A stretch of 64,000 nucleotides of DNA from Parapristionchus giblindavisi (lineage: Eukaryota; Nematoda; Chromadorea; Rhabditida; Diplogasteridae). The stretch spans positions 1,644,501 through 1,708,500 of the forward strand of contig CALSFV010000211.1 in the NCBI GenBank assembly GCA_943737045.1. Direction: 5' to 3'. Below the pieces are notes generated by a model. The model searched no databases. It saw nothing but the letters and a program-made list of their open reading frames with translations, and was not told where the DNA came from. Positions 22,393-33,810 of this stretch are shown in pieces (the first letter of the stretch is position 1; every line of letters begins with the position of its first letter). A program made the position numbers and the translations under genes.

Positions 22393-23824
22393 CACGGATC
22401 TCCTGTAAAAATGAAAGAAGCCAACCGACAGTTTTAAATTTTATCTCACCGATTGGGATGAAACTTGTTTGATTAATGGAAATGAGGGAAATGAGAAGGC
22501 CTAGGCACTTGATTTCGCCAAATTTGCATTTTTATCGATTTTTTGATCTACCACTTCGGGGAGTCATATCTCACTCAAATTTTGACCTAAAGCAAAAAAT
22601 TTTTTTACCAATCGACTCGAAATGAACTAATCTTGAAGTTACTATACGAAATGTATGGGCGAAGACGCCATCTTGCAAATTCGCAATTATGGTATACCAA
22701 TCGAAAGATCTCGACGAGCTCTATAAAAATGACCTTATAGTAAAAGTCATGAAAGCCTTCGCTTTCTGGTTGTACTTACCTCCCTTCTTCGTGATCCCCA
22801 GTGCCCATCCCTTCGGCTTGGGATGATCAGCAGCTTGCTGGTACTCCTTGAAAAAAAAAACTCAACGAGAAGATCGATTCCCACTCCTTGTTGCACTTCC
22901 TCGAGCATTTGCTTGTAGAGACCGAGGGCGAAATCGTACTGAGATACATACCTTCTCCGGTCGGATAGTGCGTTGTCCCTTGTCGATGTGCTGGAGGAGA
23001 TTCGAGATGTCGAATAAAGCTGGAAGAGCACTGACTGCATGCAAAGAGAGGGGAAGAGGGTGTCAGTCTCATGACAGGGACTTGTCCTGTCACTGATTCA
23101 TCGTCCACATTGTCGGGCTCTACAGTCGACTGCTTGGTAGGGAAGAACCAGAAATGGGGTTCTTCAATTTGGTAGTGCAATAACGGATTTTGAAGCATAT
23201 CTTGAATACGGTCAATTTTCATGACTTTTAATATTAGGTCATTTTTATAGAGCTCGTCGAGATCTCTCGATTGGTATACCATAATTGCGAATTTACATGA
23301 CAATGAGGGGAGGTGATATAAGAAATGCATTTTTGAATGAAAATAACGCTAAGTCCGGGTCCACTCTGAGGATCGATATGGCTTGTCGAGTTACGGCTAA
23401 TGAAATATGTGCTTACCTCAATTCGGGGATGGGGAATCAGAATCGCGAATAAAAATCGTACCTTTTGTTGAAAACTTTTGAGAAAATTAGCATAATGTAC
23501 TGAAAAAATCAGTTTTTCGAAGAAAACAGGTAGAAGATGGCGTTTTCGCCCATACATTTCGTATAGTAACTACAAGATTAGTTCATTTCGAGTCGATTGG
23601 TAAAAATATTTTTTGCTTTAGGTCAAAATTTGAGTGGGATATGACTCCCCGAAGTGTTAGATCAAAAAATCGATAAAAATGCAAATTTGGCGAAATCAAG
23701 TGCCTAGGCCTTCTCATTTCCCTCATTTCCATTAATCAAACAAGTTTCATCCAAATCGGTGAGATAAAATTTAAAACTGTCGGGAAAAGGTTTCATTTTC
23801 CTACATTTTTACAGGAGATCCGTG
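22393..23824. mobile_element. 1.4 kb TTAA-flanked long-TIR element with exon-like cargo
   Basis: Ends CACGGATCTCCTGTAAAAAT and the inverse, with TTAA on both sides (22389-22392, 23825-23828). Inverted arms cover about 22393-22760 and 23214-23824. The insertion is exactly at the TTAA end of a hairpin MITE in the intron 17 equivalent. The centre contains sequence that reads like host exons on the minus strand (see next entry). No transposase is visible, so it is non-autonomous. TTAA targets suggest piggyBac/Kolobok-type mobilisation. Confidence 0.75.
22785..23200 (-). pseudogene. Captured exon-like sequence inside the TTAA element, family unknown
   Basis: Read on the minus strand, the segment resembles spliced coding sequence: about 23090-23200 encoding a stretch with EEPHFWFFPTKQ, a possible 47-bp intron ending GCATGCAG, then LPALFDISNLLQHIDKGQRT, YDFALGLYKQMLEEVQQGVG and EYQQAADHPKPKGWALGITK, followed by GTAAGT-like sequence. 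Between the later blocks only 13-15 bp remnants stand where introns would be (GTATGTATCTCAG; T-run plus CAAG), so introns look internally deleted. I do not recognise the family. The helical AxxLYKxMLEE pattern is compatible with a TPR/MIT-type helix pair but that is a guess. Confidence 0.4.
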
Positions 23825-26035
23825 TTAAAGGGAATGTTCGTTTCAACCAGCCACTTCCACGTTTCACTGTTCTCTCTTATAATTCACTATAGCTTCTTGT
23901 TCGCTCTACTAGAACCAGAGCAGCATTTCGAAAATTCGTTTATACTATTTCCCGGATTCCGAGATCCGGATCCGGATCATAACCGTGCTGGAACATACCT
24001 AGTACTTGCTCATCTCCTCCTCCTCCTCCCCCTCCTCCTCCTCCTCTTCCCTTCTTGTTCTGCCTTCTATTCATCCATTGGCTAATCGTCTCCAACTGAC
24101 GTCTGTCTCTCAGCACAAAGGGAGCAGCCTCAGCAACATCCTGCATGAAATACGGTAAAAGGTAAAGGTACAACCCCTTATTCAAGACACGCGAAGTACT
24201 GCGAGTGATCACTGCTAGGCAAGCATGCACGATATATGTTGATCAATCAATCAATAAATCGATAATAATGCTGAATATCGTGTACATATGCCTTAAGGGC
24301 ACACTTATTGTTAGAGCTAATTTACTATTCGCTCTGACCACACTATCTCGTAGACAAAGAAAGCGAGAGAGTGTAGCCAGAGTGGAGAGTTTCAAATTAG
24401 CTCGGGTTGAGCCTTTAGACTCAACATGTTCTGGGATGGTTTTTTGACGAGCGAAACGCGTTACAATTTAACAAAGGAAACAGATGTAAGAGTGGAACAA
24501 AGGGTACGTGAGACACGAACCTCACTGGTCGTCGGAGCCTCACTCCAATCGGCGATCAGCTTCGTCCATTCAAATGAGAAGGGATACTTGACGGATAGAT
24601 CACTCCAGAATGACGGACGACGATTCCACGGACGCAATAGATGACGGTCCTTTAGTGGTCTGTTTGAAAAGATGTGAAAAGAAATGAAAAACACAATGAA
24701 AACTCTCCTCGTTTTACATACTCTCTCGCCTTTTTCTTTTCATTTCACATATTGCTTCCTCTATTCATTAACCAACGAAATGATGTAGCCGAGATAAAGA
24801 CACCGTCAAGTAACGTTGTTGATGCGTTGTTACACTTGTCTTACGTGCTTGCACCGTAACGCCCTAACGGCGACATAGAAATCCACGTAACTTGTTCAGT
24901 TTACATGGGTATGCAAAGCGCATGTAACACCGCATTCAATCAATCAATATCGATTGACTACCGTACCTCCTTCTCCTTGGCCTGTCGCACCGTCTCCAGT
25001 GTGCCCGCGAGCGAATCCACAGCGTCAAAGGGAAAACAGCAGCCTCGGAGTGTCCCGCGCATTCGTCACTGAAACCAATCAATCAATCAATAACCCAACT
25101 AATCGATACTACCGTAACCTGAGCGCTTACCGTAGTCCAGGGGCGCGTGCAGTCCGCAGCTGCAGTGCGACCCAGAGTTCGCTACCGTAACCCGAGGGTA
25201 CGATCACATCAACTCCGTTGAGCGTATCACGACCACTATTCCGGACAACGACAAGAAGAGGAATCTGAAAAAAGGACAATTTTAATTGAATAATTTTAAA
25301 TTTAACACAAATATTTCACAATTTGCTGATCTAATTTGAAACTCTCCGCTCTGGCAACACTCTCTCGCAGACAATGAAAGCGAAAGAGAATAGCCAGAGC
25401 GGAGAGTTTCAAGTTAACTCGAGTGTACCTTAAGAATTTATCATAAAAAGTAGGGTTGGCAATAACGCACACGCATTGCGGGCCCGCAATGCTCTGTGAA
25501 ATCATTGCGGGCCCGCAACCTCGAAGGGAGGGGAGGGGGAGTGATTGCGGGCCAGCGGGCACGCAAAGACTACTTTATTCCTACCCTCTACTTTTTGTGA
25601 TCGCTCGTTCTTCTATGTTCTCTTCACTTTCCTTCGTTCTTTCGTTGCGGGCCAGCAATCGCTCCCCCTCCCCTCCATCCAAGTTTGCGGGCCCGCAATG
25701 ATTTTACACCGCCTTGCGGGGAATCATTAGCAATAAAAAGTCAAGGCTATTGCGGGCCCGCAACCCCCGAATAGCCAACTCTAATAAAAAGTAAGCTCTG
25801 AACAGAGAAAGAAAAGGTCGAGTGTACCTTAAGAATTTAATATAAAAGTAAGCTCTGAACAGAGAAAAAGAAAAGGGCTAAAGATGCAGCCAAATGAGCA
25901 GGGAATTTGTCCGAACACAAGGAAGGCACAATCATGTTTCAACATCAAACTAAGAAAAAACATAATGCTCAAAAACGATAATAAGTACAGAGAATAGAAT
26001 AGTTGTAATTTAATAGAATAGTTGCACTGTAGGTC

Positions 26036-28599
26036 CCTATCTCCGTCCCTATCTCGCACGAGGAGCAGTGTTCCACGGTATCTCCCCTCGTCTGGCCACT
26101 CTTCTACTTCCTGACCAACGGCTCTTCGTGGTTTGCGCGTATGCCCCAACGTCTTCATTCGACGACAACGTCTACAACAACTTCATGGACCAAGTGGAAT
26201 GCGCCCTGCGGAGTGCCCCGAGAGGCCACATACCAGTTCTGGTCGGAGATTTCAATTGTCGAGTGGCAAGAGAACCCGGCAACGAAATATGTGTTGGCAA
26301 CTTCGCCTCCGTGATCCCAAACTCACATGGACGGACCTTCACCGAACTCTGCATGAGGAACAGATTGTGAATACTCAACACATTCCCCAAGACAAGACAT
26401 GGGAGGACCTGGACTTGGAGGTCACCAAACGGCTCAACTTTCCACCAAATTGACTTCGTTGCTGCACCAATCACTGCGAGAGTGGTCAATTGTGGTGTCG
26501 TTGGAAGGTTTGAATTCGTCTCGGACCACCGCCTGATCAGGATGTGCCTTTCCCTTCCCGGCAAGGTTAGACATAAGAGATCCATAAGGAGATTAGACTT
26601 CGATCGGGCCGCATTTAATGCCAACTCGAATCTCCTCGCGACGCTGCCACTTGGACGCCACAGCTCTGCCGCCGGTGCCTACAATACCATCAAAGCCTTC
26701 GTGGAAACCGCTGCTGTAAACTGTTGGAGAAAGCGCCAAATTCCGACCTGGATCTCGAATGGAACAAGGAATCTGCTTGCGATGCGACATACTCTGCAGT
26801 CGAACCCCCAAGGTGCCGTTGCATATTCTGTGGCTTGCAAAGCTGCGCGGACGAACCTCATCAATGACATCAGAACGCGGAAGGAAGCACAAGCACGTCA
26901 TGCCGCCACTATGGGACGGAGTATCGTGAAGACTATGCTGAATCTACAATCCTCGAAGAAGCGCCTCCTTGTTCCTGATCCTGTCACAGGAGCACTCTCA
27001 CAAGCTGCAACCCAGACAGCCGTTCAGCACTTCTATGAGGACCTGTACAGCCCTAGAGTTCCACTCTCCGCTCCTCCTCGACCACTCGATCCACTTCCTC
27101 CCTTCCTTCCTGATGAAATCAGTGAGGCGATGTCTCATCTCAAATGTGGTCACTCTCCTGGATCGGACGGCATTCTTCCTGATATGCTTCACCATTCGAG
27201 GTACCATCTCGCACCTGTTATCGCTGATCTACTCAATCATCTGGTAGCCGGAGAAGACGTTCCCAAAGACCTGACGGAAGCCGTTGTCTCGTTGCTGCAC
27301 AAAAAAAGAGATCCCACCAATATCGGAAATTTCCGCCCCATCTCCCTTCTTACTGTAACTCTCAAGACCATGACCAAGGTGATTCTGAAAAGGCTCGAGG
27401 TTGTGCTTGAAGAGACAGAGTCATCCACCCAGACCAGTTTCCGACGAGGACATAGTACACTCGACAACTTGCACGCTATTAAACAAGTCGCAGAACGCAG
27501 TTCGGAATACGGTATCCCTGTCTACTTCGCCTTCGTGGACTTCAAGAAGGCCTTCGACACAGTAGAGCGGAATGCATGCTGGCAAGCACTGTGGTCGTTC
27601 GGAGCCCATCCCACCCTTGTCCATCTACTACGTCGTCTGTATGAGTCTTCATCCACACTCATTCGCGTCAATGAGTAACTCGTGTCAGTCAAAGTGAGAA
27701 GAGGAGTGCGGCAAGGTGATACACTCTCCCCTCGCCTCTTCAACGTTGTTCTTCGTTCAGCAATGGACGATATTGATTGGGAGAAAGATGGGATTCAAAT
27801 CGATAGAAGGAACTTATGCCACTTAGAGTACGCTGATGGCATTGCCCTTGTTGCGAAGTCTCGATCGGAACTGGAAAGTATGCTGAAGAAACTGATGGAT
27901 GCCTGCAGCCGTGTTGGACTTGAGGTGAATGCCTCTAAAACAGTACTGCTCACCTCGTGCACTACAACCCGAGCTCCAATTGAAATCGAAAACCTGACAT
28001 TCAATTTCGTTCAATCTACGACATATCTCGGAGGAAGGATCTCCATCCCCCTTGACCATTCTGACGAAATCGAGCATCGGATCAAGCTTGGATGGTACGC
28101 ATGGACCAAGTTATCACATCTGCTTTCGTCACGTTTTCTACCGATGAAAACAAAGAGAAGGTTATTTGAGAGTTGCATCACTTCCACCGTACTTTACGGA
28201 TGTGAGGTGTGGGCGTTGCGATCGAGTGATAAGGAGAGATTGAGTGCCACCCAGAGGAAGATGGAGCGGAAGATGATAGGAGTTACGTTGCGAGATCGCT
28301 GGAGAAATGAACGTGTAAGGGAGACCACCAAGCTACGAGATTGGATACAATAAAGCTTAAAACGAAAAGCTCAATGGGCCCTCAAGATCCGGAATATGAA
28401 GTTGGAACAGTGGAGTCGTGCTACTACGGTGTGGACGCCGTACAACAGGAACCGCCCTTGTGGAAAACCTCGCGTACGCTGGAGAGACGATCTGACTCGA
28501 GCTATTGGAAGACACTGGTGGAATGCAACCTATGATGAATATAGACCCATCCTCATCTGAGCATATATTGCCTGATTTGATAAATTGATTGATTGATTG
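26036..28599 (+). mobile_element. RTE-clade non-LTR retrotransposon, 5'-truncated and dead
   Basis: An endonuclease-reverse transcriptase element. An endonuclease C-terminal part (about 26068-26480: VGDFNCRVA, then QIDFV and SDHRLI motifs) is broken by at least one frameshift. The RT domain spans about 26482-28350 (RPISLLT, FVDFKKAFDTVER, GVRQGDTLSPRLF). The catalytic YxDD reads YADG at about 27829-27840. In-frame TAA stops occur at 27676-27678 and 28351-28353, after which the frame stays open to TGA at 28558-28560. The 3' tail is (TTGA)n. The 10-bp target duplication ACTGTAGGTC lies at 26026-26035 and 28600-28609. The empty site is in POP1 intron 13 at about 60926-60938 (inverted). Confidence 0.9.
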
Positions 28600-28699
28600 A
28601 CTGTAGGTCAAGGTTTTTGCACAATACCACGCGGGCTTTCACAGCACAAATCGATAAAATCAATAATCAACGTTTTTTTTAAAGAAATCAATAATTTGC

Positions 28700-28918
28700 C
28701 TTTGCGGGTGTCTCACGCACGCCTCCCAGCGACGATCCTCTCAGTTCGTTCATCGCGCTGTTCGGAATTCGAGCCTGAACATCAATCGATAATTGAGGGA
28801 AACCAATCAATCAATAACACTACCGTACCTCTAGCGCGTCCAGCCTGGTCTGGCGGTCCCACAACGACGATGAGGGCGCCGATCGATCGATAGAATCAAG
28901 ATCGGAGACCGGCTCAGG
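28700..28918 (-). pseudogene. POP1 pseudogene copy E, exons 13 and 12
   Basis: Minus-strand exon 13 (28700-28774, 75 bp, GC donor) and exon 12 (28829-28918, 90 bp), both full length and open. They belong to the same minus-strand copy as exons 14-21 further left and are separated from them by the RTE insertion in intron 13. Confidence 0.85.
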
Positions 28919-28959
28919 CTGCAATTAATTGATAGGTAACTCTCTCTATGGTTCAATTC

Positions 28960-29165
28960 AATTCAATTCAATTATTTATCCGATCAGCAAATTAAATGCA
29001 GAGGGGGTCAAAACAGGGGGAATCTTCTTATCCACAAGATTTATCCTTTCGTCTCTGAGAGAATTCATCTCCATTCAAGAAAACGTCAGCATATGAAACT
29101 TGATTTGAATAGTCAAATAACCCACAAAAACATGATGTTGCTCGTCCAATAGGCCTGTTGACATG
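28960..29165 (-). repeat. Dispersed retroposon-like repeat (copy 1)
   Basis: About 200 bp shared with 58915-59110, including CCAATAGGCCTG and TTTATCCTTTCGTCTCTGAG. Read on the minus strand each copy ends GATAAA followed by short tandem repeats, here (AATTG)n and there (ATT)n, as many non-LTR retroposon 3' ends do. It lies between POP1 copy E (minus) and copy F (plus). Confidence 0.55.
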
Positions 29166-29786
29166 TCATAGTCATATAGTTCATAGTATCAAATATTTAA
29201 TAATTAATTTATATATTCATTTATTTATTTATTAGCCATCATGATTAATAAAGGAAAAGGTAAAAAAAACATTGGTGTTGATAGGTTATTTGCATCTTTG
29301 GTCCTTTTCTCTTTCTCTGTTCAGAGCTAACAATGTAAAATAAATTATTAATACAAATTTCATACTCAAGATTCTAAATTTAAAATTACTTTTTAATTTT
29401 TTGGCCTATTTCAGATTCCTCTTCTTGTTGTTGTCCGGAATAGTGGTCGTGATACGCTCAATGGCGTTGATGTGATCGTGCCCTCGGGTTACGGTAACGA
29501 CCTCTGGGTCGCCCTGCAGCTGCGGACGGCACGCGCCTCTGGACTACGGTAAGCGCCCAGGTTACGGTAGTATCGATTGGTTGATTTATTGATTGATTTT
29601 AGTGACGAATGCGCGGGACACTCTGAGGCCGCCACTCCCTGCTTTCCCTTTGACGCTGTGGATTCGCTCGCGGGCACACTGGAGACTGTGCGACAGGCCA
29701 AGGAGAAGGAGGTACGGTATTCAAGCGATATTGATTCATTGAATGCGGTGTTACATGTGCTTTACGTCTCCACGTAAACTGCACAA

Positions 29787-30622
29787 CAGGGCTGGGATTT
29801 CCGTTTTTCCGATTTTCCGAATTTTCCGATTTTCCGACCTTTTTCGGAAAATTTTGATTTTCCGATTTTCCGGAAATTTTTCGGAAAATTCGGAAAATTT
29901 CTAGTGACTAAAAGTCATTGAATAAAATATTTTTTCTCACGAAAATATAGTTTAAAAACATTTCTAGTGACTTAAAGTAATTGAATAAAATATTTTTCTC
30001 ATGAAAATATACATTAAAAAACAAAAAAAAAAACAGTAATAAACTCTTTTATCATTAAGATTGTTTTGTAAGTATGCAGACCAAAGTATACTGTATTCGA
30101 AATAACCATGATTCCTGATAAGTGGCAGCTCTTTCCCATCCAGATTCGCACCCCTTGACCTAATGGTATTACGAAATCGGCTGTGCTTTCTCCCCTATTC
30201 GCTCTCGCCTTCCTCTTTTTTGTTAAAACAATAAGTATCATAGCTGTCCTGTATCTGTGGAAGTAGAAGAAATTCAGTTCTGCTAAGAAGATTCTCTCTC
30301 TCGACCATGATAATATTGAGCAGTTACTCATTCCCAAAATTAACACCTACCAAAACTGACTCAATAGTTCCAAAGATGCTGTTATATTTTTATATTTCGA
30401 GTTTCAAAATAAACTTGTTGCTAAATATTATCGTTTTGAATATCTTCAGAACAATAACAACTTTAAAAAATATTTTTCCCGAAATTTTCCGAATTTTCCG
30501 AAATTTTTCCGAATTTTCCGAAAATATTTTCGGAAATTTCCGATTTTCCGAATTTTCCGAAAATATTTTCGGAAATTTCCGATTTTCCGATTTTCCGAAA
30601 ATATTTTTTCCGAACAGCCCTG
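29787..30622. mobile_element. hAT-like element, 836 bp, TSD CTGCACAA
   Basis: Ends CAGGGCTG/CAGCCCTG with the perfect 8-bp direct repeat CTGCACAA (29779-29786, 30623-30630). Both subterminal regions are dense in TTTTCCGAAAATTTCCG words. The middle has no transposase-like frame. It is inserted into the GCGGTGTTACA MITE of POP1 intron 15. CAGGG ends plus 8-bp duplication fit hAT. Mirrored at 35736-36569; a solo end is at about 37652. Confidence 0.9.
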
Positions 30623-30720
30623 CTGCACAAGTTGCGTGGATTTCTCCGTCGCCGTTAGGGAGTTACGGTGCAGGTACGTAAGACAAGTGTAACATCGCAT
30701 CAATAACGTTACTTGAAGGT

Positions 30721-30840
30721 CACAGTATTCTGGTCCAAGCCATTTTTCTTCCAAAGCAAGACAAAGGAGAGACCATTGTATTCGAGAGAGTTTGTATGTT
30801 GAGCGGTCGTTCTTGCTTTGGAAGTCATGAGAATGCTGTG
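30721..30840. mobile_element. CACAG MITE insertion C, TSD AGGT
   Basis: 120-bp family member flanked by AGGT (30717-30720, 30841-30844). Equivalent introns at 62130-62140 and, inverted, at about 24800-24812 lack it and read CGGT there. Mirrored in the P3 right arm at 35518-35637, so this insertion predates P3. Confidence 0.9.
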
Positions 30841-31490
30841 AGGTGTCTTTATCTCGGCTACATCATTTCGTTGGTTAATGAATACAGGAAGCAATATGTG
30901 AAATGAAAAGAAAGAGACGAGAGTGTGTAAAACGAGGAGAGTTTTCGCTGTGTTTTTCATTTCTTTCCTCAAATTTTCAAACAGATCATTAAAGGACCGT
31001 CATCTATCGCGTCCGTGGAATCGTCGTCCGTCATTTTGGAGTGATCTATCCGTCAAGTATCCCTTCTCATTTGAATGGACAAAGCTGATCGCCGATTGGA
31101 GTGAGGCTCCGACGACCAGTGAGGTTCGTGTCTCACGTCCCCTTTGTTTCATTCGTACATCGTTTTCTATGTTTAACTTTTTTCGCTGAAAAAAAAAACA
31201 TTCCAGAACATGTTGAGTCTAAAGGCTCAACCTGAGATAATTTGGAAATCTCCACTCTGGCTACACTCTCTCGCTTTCTTTGTCTACGAGACAGTGTGGT
31301 CAGAGCGAATAGTAAATTAGCTCTAAGTGTGACCCTTAAGGCATATATTCAACATTATTATCTATTTATTGATTGATTGATCAGAATCCTCCGTTCGTGC
31401 TGAGAGACAGACGGCAGTTGGAGACCATCAGCCAATGGATGAATAGTAGACAGAACAAGAAGAACAATAAGGGAAGAGGAGGAGGAGGAG

Positions 31491-31609
31491 CACAGCGTTC
31501 TCGTGACTTTCAAAGCAAAACGACCGCTCAACATACAAACTCTCTCGAATACAATGGTCTCTCATTTGTCTTGCTTTGGAAGAAAAATGGCTTGGACCAG
31601 AATACTGTG
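31491..31609. mobile_element. CACAG MITE insertion D in POP1 exon 17, TSD GGAG
   Basis: 119-bp inverted-orientation member flanked by GGAG (31487-31490, 31610-31613). The gene at 55149 has GAGGAGGAGGGGATG uninterrupted at about 62731-62745. Mirrored at 34749-34868, so also older than P3. Confidence 0.9.
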
Positions 31610-31825
31610 GGAGGGGATGAACAAGTACAAGGTATGTTTAAACAGGGTTATAATCCGGATTCGGATCGCGGTATCCGGCAATTAGTATATCCTCCAGCTG
31701 GAACGAAAAGGGTTTTTAAACGGTGTAAGGTATGCTCAACACGATTATGCTACAGACGGAATCCGGCAATTTGTATAAAAACAATATCGATTGGAATCTT
31801 TATATCTCAGTCACTCCCTCTTATA

Positions 31826-32062
31826 TCAAACACTACTCTCGCGCGCTTCCGTCAGTCTTCTCGATGGGAGGGCGCGTCGCTCCTCGAACAGCAGCGCGTC
31901 CTGCAACGATCGAGTTACCGTAATCTATTGATATCGATTGATCGATTACCTCTTGGAATGGTTCGTCCACAATCTCCTCCACCAGTTTCTTCTTCAGTTC
32001 CATCTCATCGCTGAACGTGCCCGAGATCACGCGTTTGCCCGTCACCGGATCGATAATGTTGC
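31826..32062 (-). pseudogene. MRPS17 fragment (exons 5 and 4)
   Basis: Minus-strand exon 4 (31950-32062, 113 bp) and exon 5 (31826-31900, 75 bp, ending TGA). Both are open and nearly identical to 54494-54606 and 54653-54727. They encode NIIDPVTGKRVISGTFSDEM and DALLFEERRALPSRRLTEAR. Exons 1-3 are absent, so it is a fragment fused tail-to-tail with POP1 copy F. Confidence 0.88.
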
Positions 32063-32547
32063 CTGCACATCAATATCAGTATGGATATCGATTAACGGTG
32101 GCAAACAATTGCCACAGACTTGACGTCACAAGCGTAGGCGGAACGAAACATCCTCCAGATACGATTGTGACGTCACGTTTGCAGGCAAACCATTCTCAAA
32201 GATACGACTTAAGGTCTTGCAAAGATAAACTTGAAATTAGTACTGAAATCACCTACTACAATCATCCCATACACACCCTTGTCGACTATCTTACCAACCC
32301 CCCAAACCTTTTCCCTTCATTTTACCCTAAATCCCCACACAATGTCACAAATGACTGAATCGTCGTAATCAATATCGGATTGTCTAACTATAAACGTAAA
32401 ATTAATAATGTTAATTGGAATGTGCAAAGAATAATAGTATAGGAATATTCAAAGATGAAAAGCGAACGATTACGGCAATATAATTATATTGGGGGAAGGT
32501 GAGCTCGGAGCATTTAACCCTTTTTTCCGAAGTGAACTTTTACAAAT

Positions 32548-33810
32548 CAACATTATGAAACACGTCGCCCACGTATGCTCATAGGAAATCACCCTCCTAA
32601 CAATAAGGAGACTGGAAATCGAAGTAATATTAGCGAGAACCACACAGTTGATTCTACTATTAGCATTCACTCAATTACTCCTCTCACTCCACTCCTTGGC
32701 TATCAAAGGCTGGCCAATGTTGCGAAAGTTGCGAAAAAATTAAAGATAGGCGAGATAGTGTGTGAAACGAGGAGAGTTTTCTCTGAACGATACGAGATAG
32801 TGTGTGAAACGAGGAGAGTTTTCTCTGAACGATACGAGATAGTGTGTGAAACGAGGAGAGTTTTCTCTGAACGATACGAGATAGTGTGTGAAACGAGGAG
32901 AGTTTTCTCTGAACGATACGAGATAGTGTGTGAAACGAGGAGAGTTTTCTCTGAACGATACGAGATAGTGTGTGAAATGAGGAGAGTTTTCTCTGAACGA
33001 TACGAGATGAGATAGTGTGTGAAACGAGGAGAGTTTTCTCTGAACGATACGAGATGTCTTGCAAAGATAAACTTGAAATTAGTACTGAAATCACCTACTA
33101 CAATCATCCCATACACACCCTTGTCGACTATCTTACCAACCCCCCAAACCTTTTCCCTTCTCTTCATTTTACCCTAAATCCCCACACAATGTCACAAATG
33201 ACTGAATCGTCGCAATCAATATCGGATTGTCTAACTATAAACGTAAAATTAATAATGTTAATTGGAATATGCAAAGAATAATATTATAGGAATATTCAAA
33301 GATGAAAAGCGAACGATTACGGCAATATAATTATATTGGGGGAAGGTGAGCTCGGAGCATTTAACCCTTTTTTCCGAAGTGAACTTTTACAAATCAACAT
33401 TATGAAACACCGAAACGATAGGCTGGCATGTTTTTTACACTACAGTCTTTACGCAGGTCAAAAGAAAAGAAATTAATGAATATTTCAACAGGTCACACAC
33501 AATTCTGCATATGAAAATCAGTAGCAATGGTTTTGTTAACACGTTGAAGCTATAGGAAGCACAGAACCATAGGTGAGGGCGGAATCGTTGCTGCCAAACA
33601 CTACAAGTTCTACCCATAGGTCGAAAAGTACGTCATAAACTACGAAGCCTGACACCGCATTTTGAGCCGAAAAAACGGAAAATTAAAAAAAAACCTTACC
33701 AAATTTGGAATTTTTTTTACTAAAGAATCAAAACAATGCCGAAACAATGTATTATTGCTTGCCCCCAGAACGATACTATCAAATCCTGATATGATATCAA
33801 AATCAAAATA
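32548..33810. other. Spacer of palindrome P3
   Basis: Contains a direct duplicate (33058-33410) of the innermost arm segment (32217-32547), a 42-bp tandem array (see next entry), and a truncated CATAGGTCGAA element starting at about 33616. No gene is seen. Long frames here are products of the tandem repeat. Confidence 0.65.
32750..33056 (+). repeat. 42-bp tandem array, about 7 units
   Basis: Head-to-tail units of GAGATAGTGTGTGAAACGAG plus GAGAGTTTTCTCTGAACGAT, almost perfect. The unit is the core of a dispersed polypurine MITE found singly at about 10065, 13550, 24670, 30900, 45820, 49726, 54777 and 62190. It gives repeat-encoded open frames on both strands that should not be read as genes. 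Confidence 0.9.

Larger units (their letters stand above)
21172..25264 (-). pseudogene. POP1 pseudogene copy E, 3' half (exons 21 to 14, minus)
   Basis: Minus-strand exons: 21 about 21172-21268 (basic: RERKRKLLNRKKKDRKKRRK), 20 21441-21585, 19 21891-22042 (152 bp, same as 63564-63715), 18 22186-22258, 17 23999-24140, 16 24521-24659, 15 24962-25068, 14 25131-25264. Most exons are open, but exon 15 has a 7-bp deletion that shifts frame. Exon 17 uses a different 5' end that replaces the usual NPPF with DVAEAAPF. It continues upstream across a retroelement to exons 13 and 12 at 28700-28918. This copy and the one at 37179 give the only views of exon 21. Confidence 0.85.
29415..31631 (+). pseudogene. 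POP1 pseudogene copy F (exons 14-17)
   Basis: Exon 14 29415-29548 (134 bp), 15 29603-29716 (114), 16 30985-31123 (139) and 17 31385-31631. Exons 14-16 have normal lengths and frames. Exon 17 is interrupted by a 119-bp CACAG MITE. The intron between 15 and 16 carries an 836-bp hAT-like element and another CACAG MITE. The copy breaks off in the exon 17 intron and joins inverted MRPS17 sequence at about 31790. Confidence 0.87.
29288..32547 (+). repeat. Palindrome P3, left arm (about 3.3 kb)
   Basis: Left arm of the third and largest inverted repeat, mirrored at 33811-37070 (mirror sum about 66357). It holds POP1 exons 14-17 on the plus strand followed by MRPS17 exons 5 and 4 on the minus strand. 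Three transposon insertions are shared by both arms. Confidence 0.9.

Noticed and set aside
22827..23330. Single 167-residue minus-strand gene
   Set aside because: The frame changes register between exon-like blocks and includes element arm sequence. Treated instead as captured, broken exon cargo.
32750..33056. CRISPR-like array
   Set aside because: Units are contiguous with no unique spacers, and the window is clearly eukaryotic. It is a simple tandem repeat.
32575..33167. Long repetitive open frames on both strands
   Set aside because: They are produced entirely by the 42-bp tandem array, whose unit length is divisible by three, and have no protein-like composition or splice context.
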